The notes under the pieces were generated by a model. That model saw only the letters and a program-made list of their open reading frames with translations. It did no database searches and was not told the DNA's origin. From Clostridiales bacterium (GTDB lineage: Bacteria > Bacillota > Clostridia > Christensenellales > Aristaeellaceae): a stretch of 64,000 bases of DNA. The DNA lies in assembly GCA_004556155.1 (NCBI GenBank), contig SFIM01000008.1, positions 1-64,000 of the forward strand. Direction: 5' to 3'. Of the stretch, positions 22,522 to 32,165 are shown in pieces (position 1 is the stretch's first letter; each line of letters begins with the position of its first letter). Made by a program: the position numbers and the translations under genes.

Positions 22522-23343
22522 ATGTCTGAAATGGAACGCATTGACCGCGCGGCAGATTATGTGCGCGACGTGCTGGGCACGGCGGAAATCGCCATTGTGC
22601 TGGGCAGCGGCCTGGGCGATTACGCCGAGGTGCTGACCGATGCGCAGGTAGCGCCCTATCACGATATTCCCGGTTTCCCGGAATCCACGGTGCCTGGCCA
22701 CGCAGGCGAACTGTATACCGGCAATCTCTACGGGCGCCGGGTAATGATGATGCGCGGGCGCTTTCACAGCTATGAGGGTTATCCGCTCAGCGATGTGACG
22801 CTGCCCATCCGCGTGATGGCGCGGTTGGGGGTAAAGGCACTGATCCTGACCAACGCGGCGGGCGCGGTGAACACGGGCTTCGCGCCGGGCGAGCTGATGC
22901 TGATTGACGATTATATCAACTTCTCGGGTCAGAATCCCCTGCGCGGCGAAAACCTGGAGGCCTTTGGCCCGCGCTTCCCGGATATGTCCCGCGCTTATGA
23001 CCGCGAGCTGCGCGCGCTGGCTCTGGATGTGGCCGAGCGCGAGAACATTACTCTGCGCCAGGGCGTATATGCCTGGTTCAACGGCCCCTGCTATGAAACG
23101 CCGGCGGAAATCCGCATGGCGCGCGTGCTGGGCGCGGACGCGGTGGGCATGTCCACCGTTCCGGAGACCATTGTGGCCGTGCACAGCGGGCTGCGCGTGC
23201 TGGGCGTATCGTGCCTGACCAATATGGCTGCGGGCATCCTGGATCAGCCGCTGTCGCATCAGGAGGTTGTAGAGACGGGCGCGAAGGCGCGCGCGAGCTT
23301 CCGCCGCCTGCTGGACGGCGTGGTGCAGGGCATGGAGCTGTGA
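22522..23343 (+). CDS. punA: Purine nucleoside phosphorylase (trimeric type)
   Basis: The 273-residue protein is of the trimeric PNP family: phosphate site VLGSGLGDY (about 26), GRFHSYEGYP (about 79), LTNAAGAVN (about 112), GVYAWFNGPCYETPAEIR (about 182) and VGMSTVPET. It splits purine nucleosides with phosphate to base and ribose-1-phosphate, which deoB upstream then isomerises. The gene overlaps the VanZ gene by 4 nt. Confidence 0.96.
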   Translation: MSEMERIDRAADYVRDVLGTAEIAIVLGSGLGDYAEVLTDAQVAPYHDIPGFPESTVPGHAGELYTGNLYGRRVMMMRGRFHSYEGYPLSDVTLPIRVMARLGVKALILTNAAGAVNTGFAPGELMLIDDYINFSGQNPLRGENLEAFGPRFPDMSRAYDRELRALALDVAERENITLRQGVYAWFNGPCYETPAEIRMARVLGADAVGMSTVPETIVAVHSGLRVLGVSCLTNMAAGILDQPLSHQEVVETGAKARASFRRLLDGVVQGMEL

Positions 23344-23765
23344 AAAAGCTCCGGCCCATCTGGACGCTGCTGTTTCTTGCCTATCTGGCGGCCCTGCTGC
23401 GGCTGACGGTGCTGCGCGACGGCGCGTTCAGCCGCGCACTGTTTTCGGGACGGCTGAACCTGCAGCCAGGCTATGAATACATGCGATTGATCTCCTGGGG
23501 CTCCTATGGCCGGGCGGCCTATCTGTTCTTTGGCAATATCGCCTGGTTCATGCCGCTGGGGCTGTATCTGCACGCGCGCGGCTGGGATTTTGCCGCCTGC
23601 GCGCTTGCCGGGCTGCTGCTGTCGCTGCTGATTGAGTGCGCGCAGTTTGTGCTGGGCTGCGGCATAAGCGAGATAGACGACCTGCTGCTCAACACCCTGG
23701 GCGCGATGGCGGGCTATGCCTGCCTGCCGCTGGCGAGGTTGGTAAGCGGGAAGCATGAAAAATAG
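23340..23765 (+). CDS. VanZ family membrane protein
   Basis: The start is GTG 23340, overlapping the punA stop. The 141-residue product has four hydrophobic segments and VanZ signatures: WTLLFLAYLAALLRLTVL, FFGNIAWFMPLGLYL, LSLLIECAQFVLGCG and EIDDLLLNTLGAMAGY. VanZ proteins are linked to teicoplanin resistance in enterococci, but most homologues are of unknown role. A VanZ-RDD fusion lies 1.9 kb away, on the other side of an ECF sigma/anti-sigma pair. Confidence 0.9.
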   Translation: MKKLRPIWTLLFLAYLAALLRLTVLRDGAFSRALFSGRLNLQPGYEYMRLISWGSYGRAAYLFFGNIAWFMPLGLYLHARGWDFAACALAGLLLSLLIECAQFVLGCGISEIDDLLLNTLGAMAGYACLPLARLVSGKHEK

Positions 23766-23774
23766 AAAATACAT

Positions 23775-23808
23775 AAAAACTGAGTCGGGTAAATCCGGCT
23801 CAGTTTTT
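23775..23808. terminator. Bidirectional terminator
   Basis: AAAAACTGAGTCGG and CCGGCTCAGTTTTT form a nearly perfect stem with T-runs on both strands, serving the deoB-vanZ unit and the convergent anti-sigma gene. Confidence 0.92.
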
Positions 23809-23818
23809 GCGTTTTTGC

Positions 23819-25018
23819 TTATTTGCTGGCATGCGCCGCGGACGTCCAGATCGTTCCGCCCTGCGTTTGCAGAGTCACAGTGTGAGGCAGCGTTTTGACG
23901 CCAGGCATGGAGATCATATAGCGGCATACCCATTGCTGGCCGCTCAGGCAGACCACATCCGGCTGGCTGCCGCTCAGGTAGTCCATATCCGCATAGGCAA
24001 GCTCCTGACCGTCCGCGTCCAGCAGCGTCATATCGCCATAGCGCGCGGCCAACGCCTGGGCGGCAGCCTGCGTGTTCTCCTGGGGAACCAGATACACTGT
24101 GGCCTCGACCGCCAGGGGCGAAACCCACAGCGTGTCGATGCGCGCTGTGCAGTCAGCCAGCCTAATATCCTCCGCCGGGCGCAGATCATAGCGCGTGCCC
24201 TGCGCGGCATAAAAGGTAAAGCGGATGGTTACGCGCGCGGCCTCGGACAGGGTGTCTGCCGCATCATTCAGCAGGCCGAAGCTGGGGTCAAGCTGCGCGT
24301 AGTCCGGATAGCTGCCGGCGGCGCTTTCGGGGATGATGACGGCGTTTTCCAGCGTCAGCGCAGCAGCGCGCTGATCCAGAATGTCGGGCAGCTGCTCGGC
24401 GCTGTATGCTGACAGATCGGCGCTTTCGCACAGATCGTCGCTTACGATGGCAAAGCCAGCCTTGGGACGCAGGATGACGAAGGTGATTTCGCCCGTCACC
24501 TGCCCTGAAAGCGCGGGCAGGCGCGAGGCGGTCAGGCCGCCCAGCAGGGGATTGCGCCGCACGGGCAGCTCGTCCCGGTGCAGCGAGGGCACCAGGCGCT
24601 CCCCGTCGTCGTACAGGATGGCGGCGGGCTGGCCGTTGAGCGTCAGCCCTTCCAGGCGCACCATCGCGCCCTGCGCAGGCAGCAGGTTTTCCACGTCATA
24701 GGATAGCGCCAGACTGCGGCCGTCGTAGATCAGATCGGTCAGCGTGATTTGAATATGATCCGCTGTAGCGGATTGCCCAAGCGTCTGCGACAGGCTTCGC
24801 AGCGCGTCGCCTGGCTGCGCATTGCCCAGCAGAAAGCGGAACACCCCATAGCCGCTAGCCGCGCAGGCAATGCCGCCCAGCAGCACGGCGCACAGCAGCA
24901 GGGACAGGCATACCCGCAGCCGGATACGCCGGGTGCGCGTGGTGCTGGGCAGCGCCAGCGCCTGGCGGCAGCTTTCGGGCGTTGAGGGAAAGGCGGTTAT
25001 CAGAAAATGACGGCTCAT
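23819..25018 (-). CDS. Membrane-anchored putative anti-sigma factor (DUF4179-like)
   Basis: The 399-residue protein has a short cytoplasmic N-terminus (about 1-32), one membrane span (about 35-55) and a large outer region of beta-rich style starting with ITLTDLIYDGRSLALSYDVE, as seen in DUF4179-type regulators of ECF sigma factors. There is no zinc-binding anti-sigma motif. It overlaps the sigma factor gene by 4 nt (ATGA-type), the strongest evidence that it controls that factor. Confidence 0.8.
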   Translation of the reverse strand: MSRHFLITAFPSTPESCRQALALPSTTRTRRIRLRVCLSLLLCAVLLGGIACAASGYGVFRFLLGNAQPGDALRSLSQTLGQSATADHIQITLTDLIYDGRSLALSYDVENLLPAQGAMVRLEGLTLNGQPAAILYDDGERLVPSLHRDELPVRRNPLLGGLTASRLPALSGQVTGEITFVILRPKAGFAIVSDDLCESADLSAYSAEQLPDILDQRAAALTLENAVIIPESAAGSYPDYAQLDPSFGLLNDAADTLSEAARVTIRFTFYAAQGTRYDLRPAEDIRLADCTARIDTLWVSPLAVEATVYLVPQENTQAAAQALAARYGDMTLLDADGQELAYADMDYLSGSQPDVVCLSGQQWVCRYMISMPGVKTLPHTVTLQTQGGTIWTSAAHASK

Positions 25019-25482
25019 TCTTCGGCCTCCTCAAACCATTTTTTCAGCGCGGCGCGGCCTCGACTCAGCCGTCCGCGCACGGCGTTTTGGGTGATTCCAA
25101 GCGCGCGGGCGGTCTGCGCGTAGTCCATGCCCTCCAGATAGTGCAGCACCAGCGGCAGCCGGTAAGCCTCCGGCAGGGCGGTCAGGGCATGATAAAGCTC
25201 ACGGTCGGGCGGGGGATTGCTGCCCAGGTCGATCTCCTCTTGCAGCACATAGCGCCGCTTTTTACGGCCGATGGCATGGCAGCAGTTGATGAGAATGCGC
25301 GTGATCCACGCGTCGAACAGCTGCGCGTCCCGCAGCTGCCAGCGTTTTTCCCATCCGCGCAGGGCCGCGTCCTGCAGCGCGTCGCGGCAGTCGTCATCCG
25401 AAACCAGAATCGTCTTGGCGATATGATAGAGCATGTCGGCCCGGCGGGTCAGTGCATCGGCGTATGTCTTTTCATCCAGCAC
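25015..25482 (-). CDS. ECF-family RNA polymerase sigma factor
   Basis: The 155-residue protein has region 2 (DDDCRDALQDAALRGWEK and AWITRILINCC) and region 4 (LPEAYRLPLVLHYLEGMDY then a helix-turn-helix ALGITQNAVRGRLSRGR). No region 1 or 3 is present, as expected for ECF factors. The start is GTG 25482 with AAGGAGG five nt upstream. Its anti-sigma partner follows directly. The regulon is unknown; VanZ genes flank the pair on both sides. Confidence 0.93.
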   Translation of the reverse strand: MLDEKTYADALTRRADMLYHIAKTILVSDDDCRDALQDAALRGWEKRWQLRDAQLFDAWITRILINCCHAIGRKKRRYVLQEEIDLGSNPPPDRELYHALTALPEAYRLPLVLHYLEGMDYAQTARALGITQNAVRGRLSRGRAALKKWFEEAEE

Positions 25483-25554
25483 GGTGGCCTCCTTGGCGTT
25501 TTTTAGGATCCTACGCTAATAAGACGATTGAGCGAGGAAAAACCTCACGCGCAG

Positions 25555-25582
25555 CTTACAAAAATGTAAGGAAAATTGTAAG
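25555..25582. promoter_or_regulatory. Inverted repeat with three TGTAAG half-sites between divergent genes
   Basis: CTTACA-AAAA-TGTAAG (25555-25570) is a perfect palindrome, followed by another TGTAAG at 25577-25582, 12 bp after the previous one. It lies between the sigma factor gene and the VanZ-RDD gene and may be an operator or part of ECF-type promoters. Confidence 0.45.
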
Positions 25583-25651
25583 CCGCTTCGATGGAAAAGC
25601 GCGCCGCGACGCGTTATTCTATGGAAGTAACAATGAAGGAGGCGAGGCGCG

Positions 25652-26752
25652 ATGGCGCAGAATCTGGAAGCCCTGCGGCAGGCGGCGGTGATCTATCCCA
25701 CGATCGCCATATTGTTTACGCTGCCCTATCTGGCGTGGAGCTATCGCCGGTACGGATCGGTGTTCAGCCTGCGAATCCTGATTGTTTATTCCTTTATATT
25801 GTATATGCTATGCGTGTACTGCCTGGTGATCCTGCCGCTGCCGCACGGCGATGCGGCAGACAATCTGCATGGGCACCCTATGCAGCTGATTCCCCTGGAT
25901 TTTGTGCGGGATATGATCCGGCAGGCGGATTTTTCCTGGCGCAATCCCGCAAGCTGGCTGGCGCTGTTTACGCGAGGAGCCTTTCTATCGGCGCTGCTGA
26001 ACCTGCTGATGACCGTGCCGTTTGGCATTTACATGCGGTATTATTTTGAGTGCGATCTGCGAAAGACGATCATGCTTTCTTTTGTGCTGTCGCTGTTTTT
26101 TGAACTGACGCAGCTGAGCGGCCTGTATTTTATCTATTCGGGCAGCTACCGGCTGTTTGATATGGATGATCTGCTGCTTAACACCCTGGGCGGGCTGGTT
26201 GGCTATGCGCTGGCCGGGCCCATTGCGCGCATGCTGCCCAGCCGCGAGGCACTGGATCAAATCAGCCTGGCGCGCGGGCGGCAGGTATCCTTGCTGCGGC
26301 GCATGCTGGCGTTGTTTTACGATACGGTTATCAGCCTGATTGCTGCGGCAGCCGCAACGGTCTTTGCAGGCGGGCGCGCGTTCTTCTGGGCAATCGCCGC
26401 GTATTTCTGCGTGCTTCCGCCGCTGCTGTCGGGTAGAACGCCGGGCATGGTGTGGACGCGGCTGCGCCTGTGCCGCAAGGGCGGCGGCATTCCCTATATC
26501 TATCAGTATCCCGTTCGATTTGGGCTGGAGTTTGCGGCGCTGATTGGCCTGCCCGTTGCGCTGAATGTGCTGGCAATCAGGCAGTATCGCGGCGATAACG
26601 AGGCGTATCTGACGCTGTTTCTGCTGATGAACGGCGGCTATATTCTGGCGCTGCTGTTTGCATGCGTGCGCGCTCTGATGCACAGGCCGCTGTTTTATGA
26701 GCGGCTGTCGGGCACACGCCTGGAAAGCACAACTGAAAACATGAACCATTAA
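25652..26752 (+). CDS. VanZ-RDD fusion membrane protein
   Basis: The 366-residue protein has an N-terminal VanZ domain (about 15-195; NLLMTVPFGIYMRYYF, LSLFFELTQLSGLYF and DMDDLLLNTLGGLVGYALA) and a C-terminal RDD-like membrane domain (about 210-345; ALFYDTVISLIAAAAA and PGMVWTRLRLCRKGG). About nine hydrophobic spans are visible. The start has an AAGGAGGCG site. It is divergent from the ECF sigma gene. RDD domains appear in transporters of compatible solutes or ions, but the role of the fusion is unknown. Confidence 0.88.
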   Translation: MAQNLEALRQAAVIYPTIAILFTLPYLAWSYRRYGSVFSLRILIVYSFILYMLCVYCLVILPLPHGDAADNLHGHPMQLIPLDFVRDMIRQADFSWRNPASWLALFTRGAFLSALLNLLMTVPFGIYMRYYFECDLRKTIMLSFVLSLFFELTQLSGLYFIYSGSYRLFDMDDLLLNTLGGLVGYALAGPIARMLPSREALDQISLARGRQVSLLRRMLALFYDTVISLIAAAAATVFAGGRAFFWAIAAYFCVLPPLLSGRTPGMVWTRLRLCRKGGGIPYIYQYPVRFGLEFAALIGLPVALNVLAIRQYRGDNEAYLTLFLLMNGGYILALLFACVRALMHRPLFYERLSGTRLESTTENMNH

Positions 26753-26760
26753 AAATGGCT

Positions 26761-26789
26761 TTGCAAATTCTCCTTGCGCGTGATACACT
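26761..26789 (+). promoter_or_regulatory. Candidate promoter of the SpoU methyltransferase gene
   Basis: TTGCAA (26761-26766), 17-nt spacer, TACACT (26784-26789). Confidence 0.6.
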
Positions 26790-26818
26790 ATCAAAGAATA
26801 ACGCTGCGAGGGACAAGC

Positions 26819-27649
26819 ATGGCTGATATTGTTGAGATTACGGATTTTTCCGCCCCGGAACTGGACGTATACGCCCGCCTGACGGGGGCGCAGCTTCGCG
26901 CCTGCCCGCAGGGCGGGCTTTTTATTGCTGAGGGCGTTACGGTGATCGGCCACGCGCTGGACGCGGGGTATCGCATCGCCTCGCTGCTGATGGAGCGGCG
27001 GCATATCGTAGGCAAAGCGGCGGGGCTGATTGCCCGCTGCGGAGACGTTCCCGTCTATACGGCGGACAGCCGGACGCTGGAGCAATTGACCGGCTTTGCC
27101 TTGACGCGCGGCGTACTGGCGGCCTTCTATCGGCCTGAGCTGCCGACACTGGCCCAGGTGTGCGCGGGCGCGCGGCGCGTGGCGGTGCTGGAGGGGCTGA
27201 ACGACCCCACCAACGTGGGCGCGGTGATGCGCTCCGCCGCGGCGCTGGGCATGGATGCGGTGCTGCTGACGCCAAGCTGCTGCGATCCCTTGTACCGGCG
27301 CGCCGTGCGGGTCAGCATGGGCACGGTATTTCAGGTACCCTGGACGCGCATCGGCCAGCAGGCGCAGGATTGGCCCGAGGGGGGCATGACGCTGCTGCGG
27401 GAGATGGGATTTGCAACCGTTGCCATGGCGCTGAGCGAGGATTCGGTGGAGATCGACGATCCCTGCCTTGTGCGGGAGGAGCGGCTGGCGGTGATCTTGG
27501 GCGCGGAGGGGGACGGGCTGGCAAAAACCACCATCGCGCGCTGCGACTATACCGCGCGCATTCCCATGCTGCACGGGGTGGATAGCCTGAACGTGGCCGC
27601 CGCCAGCGCGGTGGCCTTCTGGCAGCTATGCAGAAGAAACAATAAATGA
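26819..27649 (+). CDS. TrmH/SpoU family RNA 2'-O-methyltransferase
   Basis: The 276-residue product starts at ATG 26819 after GCGAGGGAC. An N-terminal substrate-binding domain (GGLFIAEGVTVIGHAL at about 35) precedes the SPOUT knot with motif 1 LNDPTNVGAVMRSAAAL (about 128), motif 2 ILGAEGDGL (about 225) and motif 3 VDSLNVAAASAVA (about 255). It methylates a ribose in tRNA or rRNA; the target cannot be inferred. Confidence 0.93.
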   Translation: MADIVEITDFSAPELDVYARLTGAQLRACPQGGLFIAEGVTVIGHALDAGYRIASLLMERRHIVGKAAGLIARCGDVPVYTADSRTLEQLTGFALTRGVLAAFYRPELPTLAQVCAGARRVAVLEGLNDPTNVGAVMRSAAALGMDAVLLTPSCCDPLYRRAVRVSMGTVFQVPWTRIGQQAQDWPEGGMTLLREMGFATVAMALSEDSVEIDDPCLVREERLAVILGAEGDGLAKTTIARCDYTARIPMLHGVDSLNVAAASAVAFWQLCRRNNK

Positions 27650-27718
27650 TATATAGATTTGTCATTATTGGCACAAAAACAACGATTTTATCATAAACAA
27701 AACTTTTAACTTGCCCCC

Positions 27719-27747
27719 TTGATAATTCTGGTGCGCTATGGTAAACT
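27719..27747 (+). promoter_or_regulatory. Promoter of the ATP synthase operon
   Basis: TTGATA (27719-27724), 17-nt spacer, TAAACT (27742-27747), about 47 nt ahead of the first gene. Confidence 0.75.
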
Positions 27748-27794
27748 AGATAAGAATTGGGTTTTTATTTAAGATGAAGAAGGTAGGAAAGCGC

Positions 27795-28328
27795 ATGAAG
27801 GTGCAGCCCGTTGTAAAACGCGATACCCTGCGGCTGGCTGTCGGCATGGTGGCTCCCGTCGTGCTGACTGTGCTGGGCTTTTGGGGCGCGGGCAGGCTGG
27901 ATTATACAGTCGTGCTGGGCGCGCTGCTGGGCTATCTGGTCACGGTGGGCAATTTCTTTTTGCTGGCGCTGACCATCCAGAACAATACCGAGATGGCCGA
28001 GCGCAAGGGGGAGAAGAACCCGCTGCCGCCCGAGCCTGAGCAGGATCCGGACGATCCCGAAAACCAAAAGGACGTTATGGAAACCATCATGGGCAAAAAG
28101 GCAGGGGCGGAGCTTCCCGAATATGCCCAACGCGCCAAGCGCAACAGCCAATTGTCCTATATCGGGCGCGTGGCGCTGATGGCGATTCTTTTGCTGGCGG
28201 CGGCCCTGCTTCCCTGCTTCAACGTGCTGGCGGCCCTGATTCCCCTGCTGCTGCAGCGCTTTGTACTGATGATTTTATCCGCATCCAATAAGGACGAACA
28301 AAAGGAGGCGCCCGGCCATGGGCAGTAA
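27795..28328 (+). CDS. AtpI-like small membrane protein (ATP synthase subunit I type)
   Basis: The 177-residue protein has two N-terminal membrane spans (about 11-30 and 38-60), a long acidic linker (PEPEQDPDDPENQKD), and two more spans (about 125-165). Position before atpB and the four-span layout match ATP synthase subunit I, although the acidic linker makes it longer than usual. ATG 27795 has GGTAGGA upstream; an in-frame ATG at 27774 has no site. It overlaps atpB by 11 nt. Confidence 0.75.
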   Translation: MKVQPVVKRDTLRLAVGMVAPVVLTVLGFWGAGRLDYTVVLGALLGYLVTVGNFFLLALTIQNNTEMAERKGEKNPLPPEPEQDPDDPENQKDVMETIMGKKAGAELPEYAQRAKRNSQLSYIGRVALMAILLLAAALLPCFNVLAALIPLLLQRFVLMILSASNKDEQKEAPGHGQ

Positions 28329-29217
28329 AACGAAAAATCGCCTGGTAGACGCGCTGTATCTGGCGCTTGCCATTGTGCCATTTTTGCTGGCAATGACGCT
28401 GAAGGTGCTCACCGCTCCCGCGACGGAGGGCGTGTCGATCACCGGCGCAATGATCTTTTTTACCGTCGATATGCCCATCCAGGCCTGGCCCGTAACCGAG
28501 GCGCAGGTGAACAGCCTGGCGGTGATGCTGTCGATGCTGGGGTTGTGCCTGTATCTGACCCACGGTCTGCAGGTGGTTCCCGGCAGCAAACGGCAGCTGA
28601 TTGCCGAGTGGATTGTTGATAAGGTAACCAGCCTGGTGCAAAACAGCATGGGCGAGCGGTTTATGGGCTTTGTGCCCTTTATCGCGGCCATCCTGGGTCT
28701 GTCCGCGCTGTCCAGCCTGTCCAGCCTGCTGGGGCTGTTCCCGCCCACGTCTGATCTGAACATCGTGGCCGGCTGGGCCATTCTGGTATTTATCCTGATT
28801 ACCTATTACAAGCTGCAGGGCGGCCTGTGGCCGTATGTGAAGGGCTTCTTTACGCCCGTGCCGCTCTTCGCCCCCATGAACGTGCTGGGCGAGGTGGCGA
28901 CGCCCGTGTCCATGTCCTTCCGTCACTACGGCAACGTGCTTTCGGGCGTGATCATCTCCGCTCTGGTGGGCACGGCGCTGAAGGGCCTGAGCAATATGCT
29001 GCTGGGCTGGCTGCCCGGCGTGCTGGGGCAGTTCCCCTTCCTGCAGATCGGCCTGCCCGCCATCCTGTCGCTGTACTTTGATATCTTCAGCGGCTGCATG
29101 CAGGCGTTCATCTTCGCCATGCTGACCATGCTGAACATCGCCCTGGGCTTCCCCGAAGAGGATTATGAACGGCGTCAAGCAAAGAAACGCCAAAAAGCGT
29201 CTTTGCAGAAAGCATAA
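28318..29217 (+). CDS. atpB: F-type ATP synthase subunit a
   Basis: The 299-residue membrane protein has the conserved essential Arg in MSFRHYGNVLSG (about residue 203), preceded by APMNVLGEVATPVS, and the C-terminal FQ-like helix region DIFSGCMQAFIFAMLTMLNI. It forms the two ion half-channels that feed the c-ring. The GGAGG ribosome site is within the end of the upstream gene. Confidence 0.97.
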   Translation: MGSKTKNRLVDALYLALAIVPFLLAMTLKVLTAPATEGVSITGAMIFFTVDMPIQAWPVTEAQVNSLAVMLSMLGLCLYLTHGLQVVPGSKRQLIAEWIVDKVTSLVQNSMGERFMGFVPFIAAILGLSALSSLSSLLGLFPPTSDLNIVAGWAILVFILITYYKLQGGLWPYVKGFFTPVPLFAPMNVLGEVATPVSMSFRHYGNVLSGVIISALVGTALKGLSNMLLGWLPGVLGQFPFLQIGLPAILSLYFDIFSGCMQAFIFAMLTMLNIALGFPEEDYERRQAKKRQKASLQKA

Positions 29218-29263
29218 ATTTCGCAACCAAAAACACAAAACAACACATTAGGAGGAATTCATC

Positions 29264-29545
29264 ATGGAACTCGCAACCGCTATCATCCTTGCCTGCTGCG
29301 CGCTGGGCGCTGGTATTGCCGTAGGCTTCGCCGCCATTGGTCCCGCTATCGGTGAAGGCTACGCCGTCGGTAAGTCCTGCGAAGCGATCGGCCGTCAGCC
29401 TGAAAGCGCCAGCGCCGTCCGCAGCAACATGATCATGGGCTGCGCCATCGCCGAAACCACCGGTATCTACGGCCTGGTTATCGCCATCCTGCTGATCTTC
29501 GTTGCCCCCAACATGTTTATCAATCTGCTCAAGTCCGTGCTGTAA
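29264..29545 (+). CDS. atpE: F-type ATP synthase subunit c
   Basis: The 93-residue proteolipid has two helices joined by the loop GRQPES. The ion-binding carboxylate is Glu64 in AIAETTGIYG; Thr65 follows. On helix 1 the position of Gln32 of the Ilyobacter Na+ site is Glu31 (AIGEGYAVGK), giving the two-carboxylate pattern reported for Na+ c-rings of Fusobacterium nucleatum and Clostridium paradoxum. A Na+-coupled enzyme is therefore likely (inference). A strong TAGGAGGA site fits high expression of this multi-copy subunit. Confidence 0.97.
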   Translation: MELATAIILACCALGAGIAVGFAAIGPAIGEGYAVGKSCEAIGRQPESASAVRSNMIMGCAIAETTGIYGLVIAILLIFVAPNMFINLLKSVL

Positions 29546-29566
29546 GGCGTCAGAAAGGCAAAGCAG

Positions 29567-30070
29567 ATGCAATCGTTAGAGATCATTTCAGTCAATATCT
29601 GGAGCATCCTCGTTTCCCTTGCAAATCTGCTGATCATGTTCCTGATTCTCAAACGTTTTCTTTTCAAGCCTGTGCAGAAGATGATGGCCGCCCGCAAGCA
29701 GCAGGTGGATCAGATCTACCAGGACGCGAAGGAAAACCGCGACAGCGCGATCAATATGAAGCAGGAATATGAGGCGCGTCTGGCTGCCGCCCGCGAGGAG
29801 GCGGACGGCCTGGTGCGCAATGCCGTGCAGACGGCCCAGCGCAAGGGCGACGCCATCGTGGCCGAGGCCAACAGCCAGGCCAGCCATCTCAAGCAGAAGG
29901 CCGAGCAGGAGATTGCCCAGGAGAAGAAGCAGATGCTTCAGGATGTGCGCGGCGAGATCTCCGATATCGCCGTGAGCATCGCCTCCAAGGTGGTCGAGCG
30001 CGAGGTTAAGAAGCAGGATTACGACGGCTTTGTGGATGAATTCATCAAGAATGTTGGTGAACAGCAGTGA
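29567..30070 (+). CDS. atpF: F-type ATP synthase subunit b
   Basis: The 167-residue protein has one N-terminal membrane span (about 9-29, ending KRFLFKPV) and a long charged coiled-coil rich in Ala, Glu, Lys and Gln, the peripheral stalk. It overlaps atpH by 4 nt. Confidence 0.95.
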   Translation: MQSLEIISVNIWSILVSLANLLIMFLILKRFLFKPVQKMMAARKQQVDQIYQDAKENRDSAINMKQEYEARLAAAREEADGLVRNAVQTAQRKGDAIVAEANSQASHLKQKAEQEIAQEKKQMLQDVRGEISDIAVSIASKVVEREVKKQDYDGFVDEFIKNVGEQQ

Positions 30071-30600
30071 CAGACCTTAGCAGAGAATACGGCGACGGCC
30101 TGTATGCCCTGTGCGCGGAAGAGGGCATTGCCAAGGAAGTTCTTGAGCAATTGCAAGCCCTGAAGGCGTGCTTTGATGAGCAGCCGGATTTCTGCCGCCT
30201 GTTGTCCAATATGTCGCTGAGCAAGCAGGAGCGCGTGGGCATTGTGGATCGCACCCTGCGCGGTCAGGTGCATCCCTATGTGCTCAATTTCCTGAAAATC
30301 CTGTGTGAGCGCGGCGCGCTGCACGCCTTTTCCGGCTGCGAGCAGGCCTATCGCGAGCAGTATAACCGCGATCACGGCGTGACGGAGGCCTGCGTGACCA
30401 CCAGCGCTCCCCTGACGGAGGAGCAGCGCAGAAAGCTGCTGATCAAGCTGGGCAGCATGACCGGCCACCAGATTTCTCTGCGCGAAAAGGTGGATCCCCA
30501 GCTCATTGGCGGCGTATTGCTGGAAATGGACGGCAAGCGCTATGACAATACCCTGCGCCACAGGCTCCAGTCCATTCATCAGGCGTTGGTCGGCAAGTAA
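30067..30600 (+). CDS. atpH: F-type ATP synthase subunit delta
   Basis: The 177-residue OSCP/delta subunit starts with GTG at 30067, overlapping the atpF stop. The N-terminal helical bundle (YGDGLYALCAEEGIAKEVLE) and the C-terminal QISLREKVDPQLIGGVLLEM block, highly conserved in the family, are both present. It clamps the peripheral stalk to the top of F1. Confidence 0.95.
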   Translation: MTDLSREYGDGLYALCAEEGIAKEVLEQLQALKACFDEQPDFCRLLSNMSLSKQERVGIVDRTLRGQVHPYVLNFLKILCERGALHAFSGCEQAYREQYNRDHGVTEACVTTSAPLTEEQRRKLLIKLGSMTGHQISLREKVDPQLIGGVLLEMDGKRYDNTLRHRLQSIHQALVGK

Positions 30601-30632
30601 GGCCGCGCGCTTCATCTACTGAAAGCGGTGAT

Positions 30633-32153
<1,521 letters not shown>

Positions 32154-32165
32154 AGGAGGCTTTCC

